Source of the DNA: Methanobacteriaceae archaeon
Lineage (GTDB): Archaea > Methanobacteriota > Methanobacteria > Methanobacteriales > Methanobacteriaceae
DNA: 18,231 bases
Assembly (NCBI GenBank): GCA_900766745.1
Contig: CAAFWR010000068.1
Location: forward strand, 1 to 18,231
Direction: 5' to 3'
Part shown: piece by piece, positions 12,526 to 18,231 of the stretch
Numbering within the stretch: the first letter of the stretch is position 1
How the letters are laid out: each line of letters opens with the position of its first letter
Notes under the pieces: model-generated
Seen by the model: the letters and a program-made list of their open reading frames with translations, nothing else
What the model was told of the DNA's origin: nothing
The model's database searches: none
Translations under genes and position numbers: made by a program

Positions 12526-15500
12526 CGATTGATTCCAATCAAAACCAAGATAATGCCTAGACATATTACAGGGATTTGCCAAAAACTTCCTGTATCAGGC
12601 AGTACAATATTCTTGGCATTTGTAATAATATGCTTTGTATTGTCTTGATTCTTTAAAGAAATGTTTGAACAATTCTTATAAGATGCAATCATACTATGAT
12701 TCTGCAAAGAAAATAATTGATTTTCAATAACATGATTACTGTTTTCATCTAATTCCCAGATTGTATACGCTTCATCAGCAGATAAATTAATAAATTCCAT
12801 ATCATGAACCGGAACAAACACATCATTTTCTGATGCTTTTCTGTAATATGATACGATGCCGTCTTGAATCGTCATACGAATCCATTGTACATCTTTTTTA
12901 CCGTCGTTTAATGCAAAAGAATATACTCCATCAAAACGAGAAACTTTTTCGCTGTCTTCGATTAAAGCAAGACTACCATCACTTTGCTGCTCTGGTTTTA
13001 AAATTGATGTAAACGATTCTGAGAACTGCTTTGAGAATTTTAAAGAAGGCTTTTGATTCGAAATATTCAAAATGACTGTATCCGAATACGAAGAATATAA
13101 AGGATAAGATTTTCCATTATCATCTGTAATTGCTTCTTCAAAGTCGGGAAGGGAATCATCGAATAATTTTCCAATCACTACGCAATAATAAGGCTTTGAA
13201 TCAATCAAGTAGCCATGCGGTGCTTTTGTTTCCTGAATTTTGTATATGGTATTGGTTTCCAGCTTTTGAGAACCTGCTCCAAATACAAGATTTCCATTTT
13301 TGTCCGTAGTTCCTTTTAAATGAGATTCCAAAGGCGTAAATTCTGATTCTCCGTATGCCTTTTTAGCTATGATTTCAAATTCAGCTCCCTGCAGTTTGGA
13401 ACTGTCTGAAGCATCTATTTTCTTGATTTGAATCTTAGGAACAATAGAAGAACCAGCCATAGCACTTACAGAATATGTGAACTGTTTATTTTTAATATCA
13501 GCACCGTCAGGTGTTTTATATCCTTCCCAGTGAGCAACGTTATTGATTTGGATATAACCTTGTTTTGCATTGATTCTTGTTCTGTATTTTAAAACAAGAT
13601 ATTTTCCATCGGGAACTGTAATACGCATAATTTGCTTATCAGATTGAGAGTAATCAAATGCAAGATTCCATTTTCCTGTATATTCTGTCGAGCCATCTGA
13701 TTCGTATAGCTTTATGGAATCTGTATCGAAATATAATGGACGGCTTAACTCATCAACAAGTGTCAGCATGCTACTGCTTTTGTCTAAATCTTCACTCAAT
13801 CGGTTTAAGTCTACAGAAAAATTTACGAATTCTCCTGTTAGATTTTCCGAGTCTATCGTTTTTGAAACGGATTTACCAGTATAAGATACTGTGTTTGTAC
13901 CAGTACCTTTAGATATTCCATTTTGATAGATAGAAGCCCTGTTTGTGAACTGAGTAACTTTACCATTCATTAAAGCCTGTTTATCACTGACACGGCATAC
14001 AACATGAAATTGAAGAGCAGTTCTATCTGTAGTACCACTTCCTTGACTTCTTTCAAGACCACCGACTTTCCATTTTATCTTGTTATCTTTAACAGAGTAG
14101 GAAACAGTAGAACCATACCGATCATCACCTGCAACTTTTTTCCAACCACTGCCTGTATAAGCTTCGGTTGTCGGCCTTTGCCTATATCCGATTCCATTCC
14201 AATAAAACTGAACGTAAGCAACTTCTAAACCATCTGGAATTTCATCTTCAATAACAGCATCTCCACTCAGATTCCCTTCGTAGTTCACAACGAGACCCCA
14301 GGCATAATAAGAGCCGTTTTTAGTGGTTTTGTTTTGAAGAATCTTGTATTGATTGTAAGAACTGTCTTTTTGATAAGTCATTGTGTATCCTAAATCTGAT
14401 TTTTCAAATGACATTTCAAGCTCTTTTAAAATGTTTTCGCATTTGCCAATCATGTAGTTTGCAGAAACAGCGTTTGACCAAGCATTTCCATCCGCACTAA
14501 AGGAAGCATTGTTTCGATAATTGATGGTGCTTCTGTCATAAGGAATCGAACCAGTATTGTGACTTGGCTTTGTTTCGATGACAGCATACATTTTTTCGCC
14601 ATCATGCAATGACACGTTTTCTTTTAATGTAATCAGCATTTCGCCCCATTTGCCGTATTGACTGTTTGTCTGAATTTTTTTATCAAAAGATATATTCTCA
14701 TACTTATCACTTTCAGATAATTTCTCATAAGAATCATATTCAGCAGGGTCTGTACCACCTTTAAGAATACTTACTTTGCAATTACCGTTTACATGCGTCA
14801 TATGTCGGTTAGAGCTATCCAGCAAAGGCGTATCTTTAATTTGGAATCCACTAGGAAGATTCATTGGATATTCTTCAGGCTTGAATTGAATAATCCAGTA
14901 AAGACTTCCTTTTTCTCGATCGTAGTACCAGCCTTTTTTGGAAGCACTGTAACTTGATGAACTTGCGATACTGACATCTACACTAAAGTTTGAGAACACG
15001 ATATTGTAAGAAACGTCACCAATGCCAACGGTGCCTGAAAGTGCAAACGAGTTTCGGACACGGACCTGTGTTAAAGAAGATGCTGTTTTAGTATAGTAAG
15101 TCAGAATATAAGCATAGCTCTTATGCTTGTCATAATCCTTGCTAGAAGCAAATATTTCATTTGGACTTGTTTCAAACTTAGATTTTCCATCTACATCCAG
15201 CCATGCAACAGATTCAGGCTCTTTCGCTGATTCGATAGACTGAACAACAGAACCATCAGAACTTGAATCTACGGCAATATCAGATACATCATATGCACTG
15301 ATTTTAACAAAACCGATATAAGACATATACTGTCCGTTTGAAATATGATCTTTGAAAGTAGATGCATTGACATTCCATCCACCTTTTTCGTTAACTACAA
15401 CTTGATATTTGAAACTTCCAGAAGGAATCGTAATATCATTGCCGTTCATGTTGATGGTCTGACTATTCGTCGTCTGAATTCCATTTGTCAGTTTTCTAGC

Positions 15501-17216
15501 CCATTTTTTTCCAGAAATATTTCTGCTTACTCTCGTATTTGAAAAAGTTGAGAATCCACCATCAGCATCTTTTTTTTGAGCAGAAGCCTCATTGCCGATG
15601 GAAATCATTCCTCCGTCTTTTAATGTGAAGATTTTATCACTGACTTTTACACGGTATTTGATAGATTTTATTTGACCAGCTTCAAAATTTCCGACGTTGA
15701 AACGTACAGTTTTGCCGTCGAAAACTATATCAGAAGAATTGATTTCCTCATCATTTACATAGAATGAATCCTTATCAAAAGTCAAACAGCTTCTGATGTC
15801 GTCATTGCCACCAAATAAAGAATCATAGAAATATACATTATCAAATGACCATGAATTATCTTCAGGTGCAGACATTAAAACTTCATACTGGATATATTTG
15901 TTTCCTTTTTCATCTGTCTGGATGGGGTCGGAAGAATTACTAATTTCATTTCCCTGAGCATCTAAAACTTTTTTTGCGGTTTTAATTTCCCCTTTTGGAG
16001 TGAATATAGCCTTCTGGTTTCCTTGCATAGCATATTTTCGATACCAAGCATCTGCATTGTTTTCAATTACTTTCTGAGATGCATTGTTAGAATTTGCAAT
16101 CTGTCCAGCATATTCAGGTTTAATTTCAACTCTATAATGTAGACTGTATTTATGGCCACCTTGTACTGTTCCAAGATTCCAGACAAAAATCGAAGAATCT
16201 TCGCTTCCTGCTGGTATATACTTCGAATTATCTGAATCTGCTCCGATTTTTCCTAAGAAAACCGTGCCAATATCTCCATAAAGAGAGGTGTTCTCAGAGC
16301 TGGTAGATACCTTCATTTCATCTCCAGTCACATCACAGTATTTCTCAATATATTTCGAATCTGTAAACGAATCAGACACCTGAACATTGCTATATGATTT
16401 CGAATCATCACCCTGAACAATCACCGTCAAAATATAATCAAGATAATACTTGCCATTGATTTTGATAAGCTTGTTATAAGAATCTTGGTTTTTATTCTCA
16501 TCAGAAAGCGATTTACTTAAAAGAATAGGTGTGCTTTCCGGCTCTCCTGTCTTTTCAAAATAAAGTTCTTTTTCTTCATCACCAAGATGCACACGAATAA
16601 TCCCATTTTCATCAAGTTTTGAGATATCAATTGTACCTTGTGCCATGAAAGCTCCATAAATATCATCATCTTGAATACTGTCAAGCCAATCCTGCTCATA
16701 ACGAATGTATACATATCCGTTTTTTACACAGATATTTCCAGCTTTTGCTCTGGCTACGTCCTGCGTATAGAATGGATGCCAGTCTCCATCAATAAAGATT
16801 AATTCTTCAGGCATTTGATACCGAGCTGTATTATTATGAGAAATGATTTCGTTTTTAGAAACATGGCTGTACGACACTGTTAACTGAAGTGTATCGTTTA
16901 TATTGAGCTTTTTGCCAAAAGAAGGCAAATCAATAAATCCTCCAGATGCTTTGTCAAGATATTGCCATGAAGATGTCACACTTACGCCGTTAACTCCATT
17001 CTGTAATGAATAATAGTCAGTTAATTCAGAATCCTGAACAGAAGCTGTCTGAGTATTCTGAGAGTATAGTTCAACTGTATTGACTTGTTCTTTTTCCTGA
17101 TTTTGAGCATTTGCTTCAGAAAAGCACAGATACAATCCAGTAGTAAACAGAATAAAACCAAGGATACATACAAGATCTGTTAGGAAATGTTTGTTGAGTC
17201 TTCTTTGTCTTTTCAC
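12510..17216 (-). CDS. LPXTG-anchored surface adhesin with Cna-B/SpaA-type domain
   Basis: The 1568-aa protein has an N-terminal signal sequence (basic KRQRRLNKHF, hydrophobic 14-33, cleavage near SEANA). A long Ser/Asn/Asp-rich ectodomain of beta-type repeats follows. About residues 1260-1390 form a Cna-B/SpaA-like domain: IQIKKIDA...LQGAEFEI...YKIQETKAPHGY, with Lys near 1266 and the Glu of QETKAP near 1329, suited to an intramolecular isopeptide bond. The C-terminus is a full sortase signal: LPDTG (1539-1543), a hydrophobic stretch and NRKSRS. Sortase would link it to peptidoglycan. Such proteins mediate adhesion or, on conjugative elements, mating-pair contact. The start is GTG 17216, six bases after AAGGAGG; upstream codons overlap the promoter. 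A shared promoter box lies at 17234. Internal segments KKVLDAQGNEI (about 420) and GKKWARKLTNG (about 595) suggest further modules of the same fold. Confidence 0.88.
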   Translation of the reverse strand: MKRQRRLNKHFLTDLVCILGFILFTTGLYLCFSEANAQNQEKEQVNTVELYSQNTQTASVQDSELTDYYSLQNGVNGVSVTSSWQYLDKASGGFIDLPSFGKKLNINDTLQLTVSYSHVSKNEIISHNNTARYQMPEELIFIDGDWHPFYTQDVARAKAGNICVKNGYVYIRYEQDWLDSIQDDDIYGAFMAQGTIDISKLDENGIIRVHLGDEEKELYFEKTGEPESTPILLSKSLSDENKNQDSYNKLIKINGKYYLDYILTVIVQGDDSKSYSNVQVSDSFTDSKYIEKYCDVTGDEMKVSTSSENTSLYGDIGTVFLGKIGADSDNSKYIPAGSEDSSIFVWNLGTVQGGHKYSLHYRVEIKPEYAGQIANSNNASQKVIENNADAWYRKYAMQGNQKAIFTPKGEIKTAKKVLDAQGNEISNSSDPIQTDEKGNKYIQYEVLMSAPEDNSWSFDNVYFYDSLFGGNDDIRSCLTFDKDSFYVNDEEINSSDIVFDGKTVRFNVGNFEAGQIKSIKYRVKVSDKIFTLKDGGMISIGNEASAQKKDADGGFSTFSNTRVSRNISGKKWARKLTNGIQTTNSQTINMNGNDITIPSGSFKYQVVVNEKGGWNVNASTFKDHISNGQYMSYIGFVKISAYDVSDIAVDSSSDGSVVQSIESAKEPESVAWLDVDGKSKFETSPNEIFASSKDYDKHKSYAYILTYYTKTASSLTQVRVRNSFALSGTVGIGDVSYNIVFSNFSVDVSIASSSSYSASKKGWYYDREKGSLYWIIQFKPEEYPMNLPSGFQIKDTPLLDSSNRHMTHVNGNCKVSILKGGTDPAEYDSYEKLSESDKYENISFDKKIQTNSQYGKWGEMLITLKENVSLHDGEKMYAVIETKPSHNTGSIPYDRSTINYRNNASFSADGNAWSNAVSANYMIGKCENILKELEMSFEKSDLGYTMTYQKDSSYNQYKILQNKTTKNGSYYAWGLVVNYEGNLSGDAVIEDEIPDGLEVAYVQFYWNGIGYRQRPTTEAYTGSGWKKVAGDDRYGSTVSYSVKDNKIKWKVGGLERSQGSGTTDRTALQFHVVCRVSDKQALMNGKVTQFTNRASIYQNGISKGTGTNTVSYTGKSVSKTIDSENLTGEFVNFSVDLNRLSEDLDKSSSMLTLVDELSRPLYFDTDSIKLYESDGSTEYTGKWNLAFDYSQSDKQIMRITVPDGKYLVLKYRTRINAKQGYIQINNVAHWEGYKTPDGADIKNKQFTYSVSAMAGSSIVPKIQIKKIDASDSSKLQGAEFEIIAKKAYGESEFTPLESHLKGTTDKNGNLVFGAGSQKLETNTIYKIQETKAPHGYLIDSKPYYCVVIGKLFDDSLPDFEEAITDDNGKSYPLYSSYSDTVILNISNQKPSLKFSKQFSESFTSILKPEQQSDGSLALIEDSEKVSRFDGVYSFALNDGKKDVQWIRMTIQDGIVSYYRKASENDVFVPVHDMEFINLSADEAYTIWELDENSNHVIENQLFSLQNHSMIASYKNCSNISLKNQDNTKHIITNAKNIVLPDTGSFWQIPVICLGIILVLIGINRKSRS

Positions 17217-17233
17217 AAAATACCTCCTTATAT

Positions 17234-17246
17234 ATATAATGAACCA
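17234..17246 (-). promoter_or_regulatory. Shared promoter box, copy 4
   Basis: Plus strand ATATAATGAACCA; minus TGGTTCATTATAT, continuing as an alternating TA run that could serve as -10. It lies 18 bases before the adhesin GTG. Confidence 0.5.
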
Positions 17247-17305
17247 TATATCATACAACTATTATATAAAAATCAGGAAAAGATTCCAAACAAGCAAAAC
17301 GTCGC

Positions 17306-17330
17306 AAAAAAAAGACTGCCACAACAGTCT
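17306..17330 (-). terminator. Terminator of the 144-aa gene
   Basis: Minus transcript AGACUG-UUGUGG-CAGUCU, then eight U (complement of 17306-17313). It starts seven bases after the stop of the gene at 17337. Confidence 0.85.
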
Positions 17331-17336
17331 TCTTTT

Positions 17337-17771
17337 CTAAGCTTTGACAATTTTTGCCTGATATTCATCTGTAATGTTATGGATATGTTCAAGATTTTTA
17401 CAATCCTTACGAACCCATTCATCCATTCCGTCATAGATTTCACCAGCCAAAGAATCTGTTAACAGATAATGACCGTGAACCCAGAACGAGATATCAATGT
17501 ATAGGTGCTGATTTGAATCTTTTGCAACCTCAGCATCCATATGATCAATACGTAATGACACATTATCGCTCATCTCTTTCATGACAAGATACTGCTGGTG
17601 TGTGAGCCAGTTTTTTTTGAAATCTTTTATAATGTCTTTTTCATGAGGCAAATGAGTTTTATATTCATCCTCGATTATACCATCTGGGTTGATTCTGTAT
17701 TCTAGAAATTGAATACGATATTTACAAGCCATCTTTGGTGGCTCATATTTTTTGTCTTTATAGCTTTTCAT
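17337..17771 (-). CDS. Hypothetical 144-aa protein
   Basis: I do not recognise the family. The protein is soluble, charged and rich in His and aromatic residues. Residues 15-35 (ACKYRIQFLEYRINPDG) and 88-108 (LYIDISFWVHGHYLLTD) look like strands, with helical segments between and at the C-terminus. There is no signal peptide, membrane helix or catalytic motif. The ATG at 17771 follows AAAGGAG. The untranslated leader is long: the nearest shared promoter box is at 17840-17852. It is a single gene with its own terminator, placed between the adhesin and an IS-related transposase end. Confidence 0.65.
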   Translation of the reverse strand: MKSYKDKKYEPPKMACKYRIQFLEYRINPDGIIEDEYKTHLPHEKDIIKDFKKNWLTHQQYLVMKEMSDNVSLRIDHMDAEVAKDSNQHLYIDISFWVHGHYLLTDSLAGEIYDGMDEWVRKDCKNLEHIHNITDEYQAKIVKA

Positions 17772-17839
17772 ATAATTTTTCTCCTTTCAGCTCCCCTTAA
17801 ACGAAAAATCTTTTAAAAAGAAACGACGTATACTGACAT

Positions 17840-17852
17840 TTACATTGAACCA
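17840..17852 (-). promoter_or_regulatory. Shared promoter box, copy 5
   Basis: Plus strand TTACATTGAACCA; minus TGGTTCAATGTAA. It lies 69 bases before the 144-aa gene, farther than the other copies, leaving a leader of about 60 nt. Confidence 0.45.
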
Positions 17853-17902
17853 GCGAAAAAAAAGACCGAATCAAATCCAATGTCATTTAGTTAAGAATGA
17901 CC

Positions 17903-17938
17903 AGACTGTTTAGATTGATACATCTAGACAGTCTTTTT
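17903..17938 (+). terminator. Plus-strand terminator hairpin with no known upstream gene
   Basis: Thirteen-pair stem, AGACTGTTTAGAT (17903-17915) / ATCTAGACAGTCT (17922-17934), with one G-T pair and TTTTT. No plus-strand gene leads into it. The outer AAAAAGACCG (17862-17871 region) could pair alternatively with CAGTCTTTTT. It may shield against read-through at the IS boundary. Confidence 0.6.
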
Positions 17939-17953
17939 ATTTCTTGCCACGAC

Positions 17954-17977
17954 AAAAAGTGTAGCATTTCTGCTACA
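17954..17977 (-). terminator. Terminator of the transposase gene
   Basis: Minus transcript UGUAGCA-GAAA-UGCUACA followed by CUUUUU. It lies 25 bases past the transposase stop. Confidence 0.75.
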
Positions 17978-18001
17978 TCGTTGGATATATGGTCATAAAT
18001 G

Positions 18002-18231
18002 TTAATCAAAACGATAATTAAAGGAGACTGGAGCTTTGGGTTTCAGTTTTCTTTTATTTTGTCGATTTCTACGAACAGGGAGAATCTCTTTGGCAATCAT
18101 ATCACAGATATAGGATGGAACTTTTGTTCTTTTGAGATGTTCACGAATGATATGAAAACCTCGAACAAAATTGAGCTGATATTCATATTTACGTTTTCTT
18201 TTGACGATATCGATTCCATTCGTGATACGAC
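18002..18231 (-). CDS. IS4-like transposase, C-terminal fragment (runs off window)
   Basis: The last 75 codons of a gene that continues beyond the right edge. The pattern KYEYQLNFVRGFHIIRE, ...ILPVRRNRQNKRKLKPK (about 50-65) and VSFNYRFD at the end matches the conserved C-terminus of IS4-type transposases, where PVRPGR-x-x-KRKxKPK...FxYR is typical. The catalytic DDE residues lie outside the window, so activity cannot be judged. The stop is TAA at 18002-18004, followed by a terminator at 17954-17977. The IS terminal inverted repeat should lie left of this but I could not define it. Confidence 0.7.
   Translation of the reverse strand, partial: RITNGIDIVKRKRKYEYQLNFVRGFHIIREHLKRTKVPSYICDMIAKEILPVRRNRQNKRKLKPKAPVSFNYRFD

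Noticed and set aside
12419..12538. The longer start of the HAD gene
   Set aside because: It runs through its own promoter and the adhesin terminator; ATG 12418 has GGGAG.

Overview
This 18.2-kb window is AT-rich Gram-positive DNA. It has strong AGGAGG-type ribosome binding sites, an LPXTG-anchored surface protein, long secreted proteins and U-rich intrinsic terminators, so it fits a low-GC Bacillota (Firmicutes) host. No housekeeping gene, tRNA, rRNA, relaxase or integrase is visible. The content (orphan cytosine methyltransferases, a type III toxin-antitoxin locus, a CHAP cell-wall hydrolase, an RNase H, a large adhesin and an IS fragment) fits the accessory part of a conjugative element or plasmid. 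That host and element assignment is inference.

Layout. 106-1715 (minus) holds a C5-cytosine methyltransferase split into a catalytic half and a multi-repeat target-recognition half; one missing base in an A-run probably caused the split. 1822-2202 (plus) is a small unknown gene, possibly leaderless. 2221-2436 (plus) is a complete candidate small-RNA unit: promoter, about 180 nt of foldable RNA, terminator. 2493-3509 (plus) is a second C5 methyltransferase that lacks its C-terminal motifs. 3530-4234 (minus) is a membrane-anchored HEXXH zinc peptidase. 4352-5189 (plus) is a type III toxin-antitoxin system: two 45-nt pseudoknot-forming repeats, a leaky-type terminator, then a ToxN/AbiQ-family endoribonuclease.

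From 5235 to the right edge everything is on the minus strand. In map order there is a 926-aa secreted protein, a CHAP peptidoglycan hydrolase, a viroplasmin-RNase H protein, a membrane-anchored protein with two Panacea/SocA-like domains and its small upstream partner, about 380 bp of structured non-coding DNA, a HAD protein with a DxN active site, a 1568-aa LPXTG adhesin with a Cna-B/SpaA-type domain, a 144-aa unknown, and the C-terminus of an IS4-like transposase cut by the window edge. Most genes are separate units with their own terminator and promoter.

Regulation. Five minus-strand genes carry a shared box upstream (plus-strand reading wTACAkTGAACCA; minus TGGTTCAmTGTAw). It lies where a -10 region should be, without a recognisable -35, and suggests a common, possibly element-specific, control system. 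Two other minus genes share a duplicated 85-bp promoter and start region. The most interesting items are the type III toxin-antitoxin locus, the two candidate structured RNAs (2256-2435 plus; about 11547-11784 minus), the shared promoter box, and the Panacea-containing operon.
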